Shown: positions 8,966-19,950 of the stretch, one piece after another
Layout: each line of letters opens with the position of its first letter
How positions within the stretch are numbered: the stretch's first letter is position 1
Assembly: GCF_019857185.1 (NCBI RefSeq)
Contig: NZ_JAHWXP010000004.1
Coordinates: 124,001 to 188,000 of the forward strand
Length of the DNA stretch: 64,000 nt
Source: Alteriqipengyuania abyssalis
GTDB taxonomy: Bacteria; Pseudomonadota; Alphaproteobacteria; Sphingomonadales; Sphingomonadaceae
Reading direction: 5' to 3'
The notes under the pieces: model-generated
What the model saw: only the letters and a program-made list of their open reading frames with translations
Database searches by the model: none
What the model was told of the DNA's origin: nothing
Program-made: the position numbers and the translations under genes

Positions 8966-9838
8966 CTAGGCCGCGAAGGCGTGATACTCGCGATGCCAGC
9001 CGAGAAACTTCGGATGCGGTCGATCCGCCGCGCGCTCGGGCAGAATGAGCTTGCCGCTCGGATTGATGATCGCGGCCACACCGTCGCGATCGTTCACCTT
9101 CCGATGGATCATGATGTCGTGATCGTCGGAAAGGCAGATCAGACCGCGATCAAACATCCAGTGCGCCGTACCCGATAGCGCGAGCCCGTTTCGCACACTG
9201 TCTGGCCCGCCGTGCTCGACCGGCCGGATATGCGCCGCTTGCGCTTCAAGCCGACCGCCACCGTTGACGAGCTTCCACCCCGTCACGGCACAGCGCCCAT
9301 CATAGGCATGCATCACCGCGCGCCGAAATGCGCGCTCCCGGAAGGGCTTGGAGACAAGCGTTTGGACGAGAGGCCGTTCGACCTCGAACGGCATCCTCTC
9401 TTCGCGCAGCGTGTTTTCGTCTACGTCGGGTTCGTCAACACGCGGCAGATAATCTTCGTTGGGCAGACCCAGCGCAATGATGCGCGCGAAATCAGCGTGT
9501 GAGAGCGGACGGACTGCGGCTTGCGCATTGGCGAGGTCGCGCTCGACCGGCACGCCGTCGACTTTATGCGGGACAGTCGGCTCGAACGGCAGGTAGCTGC
9601 CTTCTTCGATCAGCGCGCGGTAGCGATCCGGCTCGTCAGGGTCGGGAATGATCCGGTCAACCTTGGCCACCGCAAAGAAGCCCCTTGAGTCAGCGACTTT
9701 GACCGGCTCGCGATAGACGACCCAGTCCCCGACCATCTGCTTTGCGCGGCTGAGATAGATTTTGGGGAATTGGTAGTGAGACCAAGGGACGTCGTAGTAG
9801 ATCGACCCATCCTTGTGCATGAAAACGCCGAAGGACAT
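8966..9838 (-). CDS. HNH endonuclease with a separate N-terminal domain
   Basis: The 290-residue protein has a C-terminal HNH nuclease domain. It spans FRRAVMHAYDGRCAVTG (171-187), AAHIRPVEHGGPDSVRNGL (201-219) and AHWMFDRGL (225-233); His203, Asn217 and His226 are the likely catalytic and metal residues. The N-terminal 110 residues (YYDVPWSHYQFPKIYL, GDWVVYREP) form a distinct domain that vaguely suggests a PUA/EVE-like reader fold, by pattern only. A full Shine-Dalgarno AAAGGAGG (9847-9854, minus strand) sits eight bases before the ATG and touches the stop codon of the upstream HEPN gene, so the two are co-translated. A DNA-cleaving role in defence is inference. Confidence 0.82.
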   Translation of the reverse strand: MSFGVFMHKDGSIYYDVPWSHYQFPKIYLSRAKQMVGDWVVYREPVKVADSRGFFAVAKVDRIIPDPDEPDRYRALIEEGSYLPFEPTVPHKVDGVPVERDLANAQAAVRPLSHADFARIIALGLPNEDYLPRVDEPDVDENTLREERMPFEVERPLVQTLVSKPFRERAFRRAVMHAYDGRCAVTGWKLVNGGGRLEAQAAHIRPVEHGGPDSVRNGLALSGTAHWMFDRGLICLSDDHDIMIHRKVNDRDGVAAIINPSGKLILPERAADRPHPKFLGWHREYHAFAA

Positions 9839-9846
9839 GCTGACAG

Positions 9847-9854
9847 CCTCCTTT
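9847..9854 (-). promoter_or_regulatory. Strong Shine-Dalgarno site of the HNH gene
   Basis: On the minus strand AAAGGAGG ends eight bases before the HNH ATG at 9838 and overlaps the last base of the HEPN stop codon (9854-9856). Its strength and position tie the HNH gene to the HEPN and DUF262 genes as one translated unit. Confidence 0.7.
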
Positions 9855-10657
9855 CAGGCGCCACGCTCGGCGAACCAAGTCGCAACAGAGAAAGAGAGGC
9901 CGTACATGAGAACTAAAAGCTTTTCAGCATCACGGCCCAACTCAGTAGCAGACGAACTGTTCTCAATCGTATCGCCATGTACGATCGAATGTCGCCTGGT
10001 CATCACGGTCTCAATGAACTCGTGCCAAAGCGTTTTTTCACCGCTTGCAGGCCTTCTTCGTTCGAAACTGAAATCGCCTGCGAGACTCCGGTACGGAAAA
10101 CTATAGACCGCGCTCGTCGCTTTTCTCATTTTCCGGCGCATCGCCCAATCTGTTCGATAATTACCATCAAAAACTGATGTGAAATCTTCACCTTTTATTG
10201 AATGCAGAACATTCGGCACACCGATCTTATTCAGGGTGGACTGAATTAAATCAGGCGAGGGATTTTTGTTTGGATTTTCGTTATATGAGAACGCAGAAAG
10301 ATCTATTGCAACATTGTTTCTTTCGAAAAAGTCCATAAGCTGCCTTATACGCTTTTCGATCTCGCTACTCTCTACACCTTTGTAAAAAGCAATTTTCCTG
10401 CAGAACTCCCTTTTTAAAATCTCCGGCATCTGCGCGAAGTCTCTAATGTGATAGTTGAGATCAGCAATGACGTTCGACGAAAGCTCCTTTAGAAACGCTT
10501 CGAGATGAGCCGCCAATAAGACGGCAGAAGCACGGCAAAGGGCATCATAGAATTCAGGATCACTGTCCTTCGAGTCGGACGCTCGATTGACAAGCAATTG
10601 AACTTCACCGATTCTCTTTGGAATCGAGTAAACCAATTCGAATGTCCCGGTGATCAT
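9854..10657 (-). CDS. HEPN-domain nuclease-like protein, MAE_28990/MAE_18760 type
   Basis: The 267-residue, mainly helical protein carries the HEPN signature RX4-6H as TRRHSIVHGD (Arg221/Arg222 to His227), the catalytic pair of metal-independent RNases of this superfamily. The helix with AAHLEAFLKEL (49-59) matches the MAE_28990-like branch, known to accompany DUF262 proteins. It starts inside the stop of the DUF262 gene (ATGA overlap), and the HNH gene follows at 15 bases. DNA here is clearly richer in A+T than the surrounding chromosome. HEPN proteins in such neighbourhoods act as RNA-cleaving effectors of toxin-antitoxin or abortive-infection systems. The function is inferred and the target unknown. 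Confidence 0.8.
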   Translation of the reverse strand: MITGTFELVYSIPKRIGEVQLLVNRASDSKDSDPEFYDALCRASAVLLAAHLEAFLKELSSNVIADLNYHIRDFAQMPEILKREFCRKIAFYKGVESSEIEKRIRQLMDFFERNNVAIDLSAFSYNENPNKNPSPDLIQSTLNKIGVPNVLHSIKGEDFTSVFDGNYRTDWAMRRKMRKATSAVYSFPYRSLAGDFSFERRRPASGEKTLWHEFIETVMTRRHSIVHGDTIENSSSATELGRDAEKLLVLMYGLSFSVATWFAERGA

Positions 10658-11775
10658 CGGCGAAGATATGTAACCATCTTTTCGATACGAGTTTTCACTT
10701 TCGCTGCGTCATTTACGCTTCCGCTAACGGCAGAAAAAAACTCGTCATCTGCGAAAAGGCTTCTATACCCGCTAAGGGCGGAACAGACTTCGCCCCTACG
10801 GTTCTGAATATCTTGGTCAGTAAACACTTCAGAGAGACCAACGGCCACGGCATCATATACAGCGGCATTGAAGCTAGACATCCGCTTCGGACCGCCCTCT
10901 GTAACTCGCCATTTTGAGAAAGCATCTCTACCAGCCTCCTCCAAAAGAAAAGTCATATATGTAGCAAAGGTCTCACCCATGCTTTCAATTTCGGGGCCGT
11001 GCAGTTCGTTAAAATCAATCAAACTTCCCGTTATAAAATCACGGAAACCTTTTCTAAGATTTTTATAACGACCGTCTTTCAATGCAAAGAATCGAAGTAC
11101 GAGCTCAACATCTTCCATTTTCCTAACTTTAATCGAGTCCTCCGGACGGTTCGGATCGATTTGCAATAGGGTTCGGAAGTACGGCTTCGCAGCCCACTTC
11201 TTGATTGCATTATTGAAAGGCCCTCGGGCCGTAGCGTTACGCAGCTCCTGAGACTCCAGCTTCACAGAACCGGTGTTAAGCCTCTCAAAGATATCAAACT
11301 TTACTTGCGGGTCTACTGTGCTGTCAATTCTCAAACATTTTATTGTGCGTTCTTCGAGGCGCCTCTCAAGAAATGGCGGAAGATCCTTGTAGTAAGATCC
11401 GTTAAGCTCTTCGAGCCCCTCTAACCCCTCGAGCCTAAGCTTATTCTTCATGAATTTGTGTATCGCGGTTAATCTCTGCTGACCGTCTATAACGGTATAT
11501 CGTGCCACAGACGCGTCGACTTCGTCATCCACGTCGACATCTTGAGAAAGAAATATAACCGGGATTGGTATATTAAGGATCAAACTTTCAATAAGTCGTG
11601 AAGACGTCTCTTCAGGCCAGCGGTGACGTCGCTGATACTCGGGATCCAGTTTGATAGCCCCTTTGTCGATGCGCTTGATGAGAGTGTCTAAATCATACTC
11701 CACATTTTGCGTCTTGACGGTTCGCTCACGCGCTTTCTGTTGGATTGTGTCCAAGCTATCTCTTAAATTCGCCAT
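10654..11775 (-). CDS. DUF262 domain protein (GmrSD/SspE-type N-terminal domain)
   Basis: The 373-residue protein has the DUF262 (ParB/Srx-like) fold found in GmrS and in the N-terminus of SspE. Its marks are LDPEYQRRHRWPEE (43-56), LNIPIPVIFL (67-76), the nucleotide-site motif DGQQRLTA (97-104) and FERLNTGSVKLESQELRNA near residue 165. Relatives bind or hydrolyse nucleotides and gate DNA cleavage. Here the protein lacks the DUF1524 or HNH partner domain usually fused to it; an HNH protein and a HEPN protein are encoded separately behind it. The ATG follows AAGGA by seven bases. It lies 44 bases downstream of lepA on the same strand, so readthrough from lepA is possible. A+T content marks it as acquired. 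Confidence 0.85.
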   Translation of the reverse strand: MANLRDSLDTIQQKARERTVKTQNVEYDLDTLIKRIDKGAIKLDPEYQRRHRWPEETSSRLIESLILNIPIPVIFLSQDVDVDDEVDASVARYTVIDGQQRLTAIHKFMKNKLRLEGLEGLEELNGSYYKDLPPFLERRLEERTIKCLRIDSTVDPQVKFDIFERLNTGSVKLESQELRNATARGPFNNAIKKWAAKPYFRTLLQIDPNRPEDSIKVRKMEDVELVLRFFALKDGRYKNLRKGFRDFITGSLIDFNELHGPEIESMGETFATYMTFLLEEAGRDAFSKWRVTEGGPKRMSSFNAAVYDAVAVGLSEVFTDQDIQNRRGEVCSALSGYRSLFADDEFFSAVSGSVNDAAKVKTRIEKMVTYLRR

Positions 11776-11819
11776 GTCACAGTCCTTAACTCAACGCACC
11801 GATAAACACACTGAGAAAC

Positions 11820-13655
<1,836 letters not shown>

Positions 13656-13752
13656 TACCGCGCCGCAATAGACGCGGGGCGGGCGTCTGTCAGCATGTTT
13701 GACGGGGATGCACGATCTGTCCCGCACAGGACAGCGGCGATTGCGTGCGCCC

Positions 13753-16440
13753 TCAGGCCGAGCGCCGCTGCTCGCGCTGGATCGAGCGCTCGACCTCGGG
13801 AGCCGGCAGGTCGAAATGGCCGCGCTGGTCGCGCCGCAGACGCTGGGCGAAGCGCACGCCGATGCGGTTCTCGGCGCACCAGCGCACCTCCGCGTCAACT
13901 GCCAGCCGCTCGCTCAGCGCGACACGGAAGACGGTGCCCTCGGGTACGTTCCACAGGCCTTCGATCAGCGCGCCCTGCGACGAGATGTTGCGAATCGTGC
14001 CGTTATAGAAGTGCTCGTCGTGCTGCAGCACCACCCGGCGCAGCATCGCCTGGCGTGGCTCGCGCGCGGCGCGCGGGCCACTGGGGCGGGCCTTGAGCCC
14101 TTCCGCCAGCCGCGCATCGGCCTCTGCGGTAGAGAGCGGCTTGGAATAGATATAGCCCTGGATGTGGCTGCACCCGTGCATCCGGATCAGCTCCAGCTCG
14201 TCGAGCGTCTCGACTCCTTCGGCGGTGGTGTCCATTCCCAGCGCGTTGGCAAGGCTCGAGATCGCTGCGATGATCGCGCCATTGCGGCTGCCCGGCATCG
14301 TCGCGCCGCGCACGAAGCCCTGATCGATCTTGATCTTGTCGAACGGCGCGTTCTTCAGATAGCCGAGCGAGGAATAGCCGGTTCCGAAATCGTCGAGCGC
14401 CAGCCGCACCCCGACCGCCTTTAGCGCGGCAAAGGTCGCGTCCGTCCCCTCGCTGTCGTCGAGGAACACGCTCTCGGTAATCTCGAGCTCCAGGCGCTCG
14501 GGCGAGATACCGGCCTTTGCGATGGCATCGGCGATGACCCCGGGCAACGCCGGATCGGCAAATTGCAGCGGCGACACGTTGACCGCGCAGCGCACCGATT
14601 TCGGCCAGCGGGCAAGGTCGCGGCAGGCCTGGCGGATGGCCCATTCGCCCATCGCCACGATCAGCCCCGCATCTTCGGCCACCGGGACGAATTTTTCCGG
14701 GCTGATCCAGCCCTGCTTGGGATGGTTCCAGCGCATCAGCGCCTCGAACCCGCTGATCTCTTCGGTCGCCGTGTTGACCACCGGCTGGTAGTGCAGTTGC
14801 AGGCCGCCGGTGTCGATCGCCAGCCGCAGCTCTTCTTCCAACTGGTTACGCTCGCGCGCGGCGACGTGGAGATCGTCGGAGAACACGCGATAGCGCCCGC
14901 GGCCAGCGTCTTTCGCAGCGTACAGCGCAAGATCGGCGCTGCGGACCAGCCGCTCGCTGGTGCTGCCATGCTCGGGCGCGATCGCAATGCCGACCGACGC
15001 GCCGATCACGGCGCGGTTGCCATCGATCGAATAAGGCTGCGAGAGCGAGTGGATGATATCGTTGCCCAACTGTTCGAGGCGCGCCTTTTCACAACGCTTC
15101 GGGATCAGCACCTGGAACTCGTCGCCACCGATCCGGCCGACCGTACCGAGATCGCCGACCACCTTTTCCAGCCGCCGCGCGACCTGGTTGAGCAGGGCGT
15201 CACCTGTCGGATGGCCGAAGGTATCGTTGACATGCTTGAACCGGTCGAGGTCGAGCATCAGGATCGAGCAGACCCGCTGGGCCGGGTTGCGGTGGGTCAG
15301 CAGCTTGGACAGCGCCTGGCTGAGCGCGTGCCGGTTGGCGAGCCCGGTGAGCGAGTCGTACAGCGCCAGGCGAGAGGCATGTTCGGCGCTGCGTCGACGC
15401 TCGGTCAGATCGGTGCCCGAGCCGCGGAAACCGCAGAAATTCTCGAACGAATCGAAGATCGGCCGACCGTTGACCGACCACCACACCGTGCCGTCGCCAG
15501 CGCGCCCCTCGCCCCTGACCGGCAGTTCGTGGAACGGAGAGTGGGCGGTAAAGTGGAACTTGATCGTGCGTTCGGCGTCGCGGTCGCCGGGATCGACCTC
15601 GAACACGCTGGTGAACACCTTGCCCAGCAGATCTTCGTGATCGAAGCCATAGCGCTCGGCAAAGACTTCAGAGATGTAGACGATCCGCCCGTGCTTGTCG
15701 GTTTCCCAGAACCAGCCCTGCCCGGTCGCCTCGTAATCGCGCAGGATGTCGATCGAGCGATTGCGGCTGCGCTCTTCCGCCTGCCGCTCTTCCTCGCTGC
15801 GCCGGTCGTAGCGTTCCTGGAACAGGGCGATGCCCACCGCGACAAGGATCGCGAGCGGAAGGGCAACCACGGCCATGTGATCGTTATAGGCGATGGAGTG
15901 AACCGCGATCGGCAGCCATATCCCGATCTTGACGAACAGCATCGGGAACGGCCGCCCGGCAAGGAACACCGCGGCCATACTTCCCGCAAGGATCAGCGTA
16001 GCGATCCCGAAGCCCAGCGGCAGGCCTCCATGGAACATCCATTCGGCATAGGCATAGCCGACCAGCAGGTGCGGGATCAGGCCGAAGGCGGTGGTCACCG
16101 ACAGGCGCCGAACCCTGCCTGTGTCGCGAACGAGCCGGGAGAGGGAGAAAAGCAACGCCGAAAGAAGCACTGCAACCAGCGAGGTGATCGGCGGATAGGA
16201 TTGGGCAATCAATCCGTTGCCCAGCGCGCCTGCCAGAGCCATTGCGCCCAGCACGGGCCATTGCGAGGGCAGCGCGGGTGCATCGTCGCTCAGGCTAAGC
16301 CCTCGCGCGCGCGCGAAAGCATCGGCTTCGTTGCTTTTGGTGGGCTGGCCGCTGCGACGGCGCTCGCTAGCGGTCGCGTCGCCTTCAGGCGATCGCATCG
16401 CTGCCAATGCCCGTCTTTCCGTACGCGTACCCTGCTGCAT
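13753..16440 (-). CDS. PAS-GGDEF-EAL-PilZ c-di-GMP turnover protein
   Basis: An 895-residue inner-membrane protein. Hydrophobic helices span about 62-208, a PAS domain about 230-345 ([16 protein letters not shown]), GGDEF about 355-525 with an intact GGDEF at 438-442, EAL about 535-775, and a PilZ-like domain from about 795. EAL catalytic signatures are present: EALMRW 566-571, [35 protein letters not shown] and QGYIYSKP. The PilZ marker NISSQG is at 818-823. Both synthesis and hydrolysis of c-di-GMP look possible, with PilZ reading the product. No RxxD site precedes GGDEF. No partner gene is adjacent. Confidence 0.93.
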   Translation of the reverse strand: MQQGTRTERRALAAMRSPEGDATASERRRSGQPTKSNEADAFARARGLSLSDDAPALPSQWPVLGAMALAGALGNGLIAQSYPPITSLVAVLLSALLFSLSRLVRDTGRVRRLSVTTAFGLIPHLLVGYAYAEWMFHGGLPLGFGIATLILAGSMAAVFLAGRPFPMLFVKIGIWLPIAVHSIAYNDHMAVVALPLAILVAVGIALFQERYDRRSEEERQAEERSRNRSIDILRDYEATGQGWFWETDKHGRIVYISEVFAERYGFDHEDLLGKVFTSVFEVDPGDRDAERTIKFHFTAHSPFHELPVRGEGRAGDGTVWWSVNGRPIFDSFENFCGFRGSGTDLTERRRSAEHASRLALYDSLTGLANRHALSQALSKLLTHRNPAQRVCSILMLDLDRFKHVNDTFGHPTGDALLNQVARRLEKVVGDLGTVGRIGGDEFQVLIPKRCEKARLEQLGNDIIHSLSQPYSIDGNRAVIGASVGIAIAPEHGSTSERLVRSADLALYAAKDAGRGRYRVFSDDLHVAARERNQLEEELRLAIDTGGLQLHYQPVVNTATEEISGFEALMRWNHPKQGWISPEKFVPVAEDAGLIVAMGEWAIRQACRDLARWPKSVRCAVNVSPLQFADPALPGVIADAIAKAGISPERLELEITESVFLDDSEGTDATFAALKAVGVRLALDDFGTGYSSLGYLKNAPFDKIKIDQGFVRGATMPGSRNGAIIAAISSLANALGMDTTAEGVETLDELELIRMHGCSHIQGYIYSKPLSTAEADARLAEGLKARPSGPRAAREPRQAMLRRVVLQHDEHFYNGTIRNISSQGALIEGLWNVPEGTVFRVALSERLAVDAEVRWCAENRIGVRFAQRLRRDQRGHFDLPAPEVERSIQREQRRSA

Positions 16441-16674
16441 CCTGGATCCTATGCCTGAAACCGGCTGGAGAAGGATTAACCATCGGGGTTAGCGGCAGGT
16501 TAAAGCCGGTTTTGGCGCCCATCAAGGATCAATAGGCGGCCCATCCTTGTGTTGCGGCGCAGCAAGGGCCATCACTCCACTCCTGAGAAGAAAACGCACT
16601 CTTTGCTGAAGGCTGCAAACGCCGGAACGCAGCGGCTCCTTCGATTTTTATTCCGATTTTCAGGGCTTTAAAAC

Positions 16675-17577
16675 ATGATGCGTTTCACAGACATGGACCT
16701 GCGCCTGCCCGGCTGGGGCCTGTTTGGCGGCGCTGCGCGCAGTCAGCCGAGCAAGCACCTGCGGGGCAAGCCGGGCGGTCCACTGAGCGCGGATGTATCC
16801 TTCGAGACGGTTGACGGGATTGAGCTGCGGGTGGCGCGCTGGCGGCTCGATGCGCCCTGCGCGCACCCCCCGCTGCTGTTCTTCAACGGGATCGGCGCGA
16901 ACATCGAAGCGGTCGCTCCCTTGGCGGAAACGCTGACCGACCGGGGTTTTATCATGTTCGACATGCCGGGCACGGGGGAATCGCCCGATCCGGTGCTGCC
17001 GTATAATCCCTTTACCATGAGTTCGACCGCCGCAGGCGTGCTGAAGCGCTTCGGGCTTGAGACGGTCGATGTGATGGGGATGAGCTGGGGCGGCGCGATG
17101 GCGCAGCAATTTGCCCTGCAATATGCCGGCCGCGTAAGGCGGGTGGTGCTGGCCGCGACCTCTCCGGGCATGCTGATGATCCCGGGCGACCCGGCGATGC
17201 TGGCGCAGATGGCCGATCCCTTCTCGGGCATCAACGCCATGCTGCGCAGCGAATACCTGATGGCGCTGGAAAATGCCGACGAAACAAGGCGCGCACGCCA
17301 TTCGATCGGCAATATCACCGCGCCCAGCAGCACAGGCTATTTCTACCAGTTGATGGCGCTGGCCGGGTGGACCTCGCTGCCCGCCCTTCCCTTCCTCGAC
17401 AAGCCGGTGCTGGTGATGATGGGAGAAAACGATCCGATCGTGCCGCTCGCCAATGGCAGGCTGCTCGCAGGTGCGATTCCCGATGCCCGACTGGAAGTGT
17501 TCGAAGGCGCTGGCCACCTCTTCCTGATGACCCACCCGGAGCGTGCGATAGACCTGCTGCGCGAGTTTCTGGGTTAG
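16675..17577 (+). CDS. phaZ: Poly(3-hydroxyalkanoate) depolymerase-like alpha/beta hydrolase
   Basis: The 300-residue protein has the alpha/beta hydrolase fold with the nucleophile elbow GMSWGG, an oxyanion region FFNGIGANIE, a late acid in GENDPIVPL and the catalytic His in GAGHLFLM. The whole pattern resembles intracellular medium-chain PHA depolymerases, which release hydroxyacids from storage granules. No signal peptide is seen, as expected. No PHA synthase is in this window, so the substrate assignment rests on family resemblance; another esterase activity is possible. The 234 bases before it hold no other gene. Confidence 0.75.
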   Translation: MMRFTDMDLRLPGWGLFGGAARSQPSKHLRGKPGGPLSADVSFETVDGIELRVARWRLDAPCAHPPLLFFNGIGANIEAVAPLAETLTDRGFIMFDMPGTGESPDPVLPYNPFTMSSTAAGVLKRFGLETVDVMGMSWGGAMAQQFALQYAGRVRRVVLAATSPGMLMIPGDPAMLAQMADPFSGINAMLRSEYLMALENADETRRARHSIGNITAPSSTGYFYQLMALAGWTSLPALPFLDKPVLVMMGENDPIVPLANGRLLAGAIPDARLEVFEGAGHLFLMTHPERAIDLLREFLG

Positions 17578-17614
17578 CGCAAACGGCCGCCACCCCGCCG
17601 GCAGCAAGGCAGGA

Positions 17615-17986
17615 TCACTTCCCCGAAAGCGCCTCTCCGGCGGCCATCATCGCATCCGCCATCTGTTCGGATTCGGCCACGCAGCGGGTCTGGATGGTCT
17701 CGTAGTCTTCCGCGACCTCGGCTGCCAGTTCCTCAGTCATGACCGATCGGAGGCTGTCGACACCCAGTGTCGAGGTCAGCTTGCCCGAGAAGTAACCGAC
17801 CAGAGCATAGAGCCCGGTCGCGATCGAGTAGTCGCGGTCCTTTTGGTCCTCGTATTGGCCGAGCGCGATGGAGTAGACCATCAGACACTGCGCATCGTCG
17901 CGCACGGATGCGGCGGCCGGTGCGGGCAATGCTGCGGTGGCTGCCGCCAAGGTCGCGATGGCGATGCCCGTTTTGCGAAAGGTCAT
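17615..17986 (-). CDS. Hypothetical exported protein
   Basis: The protein is 123 residues when started at the ATG at 17986, six codons inside a weaker possible start at 18004. AGCAGGA precedes the chosen ATG. A signal peptide is clear (IAIATLAAATAALPAPAAAS), then a small helical domain with two Cys (DDAQCLM, TRCVAES). The upstream gene ends 26 bases before it, also encoding a small exported Cys-containing protein, so the two probably form an operon. I do not recognise the family; the periplasmic location is inferred. Confidence 0.7.
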   Translation of the reverse strand: MTFRKTGIAIATLAAATAALPAPAAASVRDDAQCLMVYSIALGQYEDQKDRDYSIATGLYALVGYFSGKLTSTLGVDSLRSVMTEELAAEVAEDYETIQTRCVAESEQMADAMMAAGEALSGK

Positions 17987-18012
17987 GAAAATCCTGCTCC
18001 CCATATGAAATT

Positions 18013-18537
18013 CTATCTGGCCAGCGCCCGGCGCCTCTCGTCTTCTTCCAGCACGCGTAGCGCGGTCCGGAATTCGAGCGCCGCGGTACAATGCTCGGGC
18101 GGGACGGCCTCGGCGTACCAGACGGCATAGCGGCGGTCCGGGATCGAGGATAGCGCGACGGCGAAGGGTGCCCGGGTTGCCTCGGCCACCTGCCTCCCGG
18201 CATCCAGATCCACCCCCAGCGGTGGCAGCGCCCTCATCCGCGCGAACTCGCCGCGCATGCTGGCCTCGATCCTGTCGGACTTGGCATTGTCGAGATGGGA
18301 ATAGCGCTCGATCCCCTTCAGGCTCTCGCGCAGATCCGACACGCCGATCATCAGTTCGATGCACCGCTCCGTATCCTCGTAGACCTTCTGGCTCATCCGC
18401 GAGGAGAGGCAGCGCACCGCATCGTGGTTCCGGTCCACGTTTTCGCTGGTGGTCGCAGCGACGATCGCCGGGCAGTCGTCGGAACCGACCGGAGTCGCTC
18501 CCGACAGCAGCAACAGAACGAGGAAGCCGGATGGCAT
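18013..18537 (-). CDS. Hypothetical exported protein
   Basis: The 174-residue protein begins at MPSGFLVLLLLSGATPVGS, a short hydrophobic signal; a longer frame from 18594 adds a non-hydrophobic leader and was not used. The body is charged and helical with several Cys (DDCPAIV, AVRCLSS, ERCIELM, EHCTAALEF), suggesting disulfides in the periplasm. It lies directly downstream of dnaN on the same strand and upstream of another small exported protein. Family unknown. Confidence 0.6.
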   Translation of the reverse strand: MPSGFLVLLLLSGATPVGSDDCPAIVAATTSENVDRNHDAVRCLSSRMSQKVYEDTERCIELMIGVSDLRESLKGIERYSHLDNAKSDRIEASMRGEFARMRALPPLGVDLDAGRQVAEATRAPFAVALSSIPDRRYAVWYAEAVPPEHCTAALEFRTALRVLEEDERRRALAR

Positions 18538-18607
18538 GGCGAAATTCCCTTCGCCAGCAAACCTAGCCTCGCCACCGGCCGGAGCCAGTGACAAGGGCGG
18601 TTAGGTT

Positions 18608-19735
18608 TTACACCCGCATCGGCATCAGGACGTACAGCGCCGGGCTGTTCTCGTCCCGACGAATCAGCGTGGGGGCACCCGCATCCGCGAGGTGGAGCTC
18701 CACCGTGTCGCTGTCGATCTGGCCGAGAATGTCCTTCAGGTAATTGGCGTTGAAGCCAATCTCGAACCCTTCGGACTTGTACTCGGCGGCAATCTCTTCG
18801 GCTGCCGTTCCGTTGTCAGGACTGGTTACCGACAGCGTCACCTTGTCCTCGTCCAGCCCCATCTTGACCGCACGGGTCTTCTCGGTGGCGATGGTCGCCA
18901 CACGGTCGACGCCCTGGAAGAAGGCCTTGGGATCGAGCCTCAGCAGCTTGTCGTTACCCGTCGGGATCACGCGGCTGTAATCGGGGAAGGTGCCGTCGAT
19001 CAGCTTGCTGGTCAGGACCACCCCGCCCTCGCCGCCCAAGGCGAAGCGGATCTTGCTCGCCGAAAGGTCGATCTGGACGTTCGAATCGAGCGCTTCTTCA
19101 AGAAGTTTGCGCAGTTCGCCGACTGCTTTTCGCGGGACGATCACGTCGGGCATGCCCTCCGCGCCTTCGGGCCGGTCGAGCGTGTAGCGCGCCAGCCGGT
19201 GGCCGTCGGTCGCCGCGGCCTTCAGGACCGGGCGCGCCTCGTCCGACACGTGCAGGAAGATGCCGTTGAGGTAGTAGCGCGTTTCCTCGGTGCTGATCGC
19301 GAAACGGGTGCGGTCGATCATCTCGGCGAGCTCGCGCGCAGGCAGCTCGAAACTGGTCGGCAGCTCGCCCTCGACGATCACCGGGAAGTCGTCGCGCGGC
19401 AGCGTGGGCAGCTGGAAGCGGCTGCGTCCGGCCTTCACCACCATGCGGTTGTCCGCGGTTTCCAGGCTGACCTGGCTGCCATCGGGCAGCTTTCGCGCGA
19501 TGTCGAACAGCAGGTGGGCGGAGACGGTAATCGCCCCGGCGCTCTCGACGCTTGCGGCGGTCATCGTCTCGACCACCTGCAGGTCGAGGTCGGTCGCCAT
19601 CACCTTCACGCCGCCGCCTGCGTCGGCGTCGATCAGCACGTTGCTGAGGATCGGGATCGTGTTGCGGCGCTCCACCACGGACTGCACGTGGGACAGGCAG
19701 CGGAGCAGCGTGGCGCGTTCGATGGTGGCCTTCAT
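18608..19735 (-). CDS. dnaN: DNA polymerase III subunit beta (sliding clamp)
   Basis: The 375-residue protein has the usual clamp length and the start MKATIERATLLRCLSHVQSV. Typical segments include RRNTIPILSNVLI, the central EETRYYLNGIFLH, ATDGHRLA and the C-terminal PMRV, which forms part of the partner-binding pocket. The dimeric ring encircles DNA and tethers polymerase III. dnaA and recF do not flank it, so this locus is not the classical dnaA-dnaN-recF arrangement; separate dnaN loci are common in alphaproteobacteria. Confidence 0.96.
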   Translation of the reverse strand: MKATIERATLLRCLSHVQSVVERRNTIPILSNVLIDADAGGGVKVMATDLDLQVVETMTAASVESAGAITVSAHLLFDIARKLPDGSQVSLETADNRMVVKAGRSRFQLPTLPRDDFPVIVEGELPTSFELPARELAEMIDRTRFAISTEETRYYLNGIFLHVSDEARPVLKAAATDGHRLARYTLDRPEGAEGMPDVIVPRKAVGELRKLLEEALDSNVQIDLSASKIRFALGGEGGVVLTSKLIDGTFPDYSRVIPTGNDKLLRLDPKAFFQGVDRVATIATEKTRAVKMGLDEDKVTLSVTSPDNGTAAEEIAAEYKSEGFEIGFNANYLKDILGQIDSDTVELHLADAGAPTLIRRDENSPALYVLMPMRV

Positions 19736-19950
19736 CGGTCCTTCTCTCGTCTCATAAGCGCTTGGAATGCGGCGCGACTCCCCCTCGAGTCTGCCTTCGC
19801 GCGAGAAATCTCATCCGGTTTCCTTATCGCGCCTGCACTTAGGGGCAAGCTGCAAGCGCGAGTCCACCCGGATTGCTGGGGATAAGGGGTTGAGGGCGGT
19901 AAGGCTAGCCGTTGGTGTTGTCGATGCGCGCCAGTCCCGCCCCGCAACAC

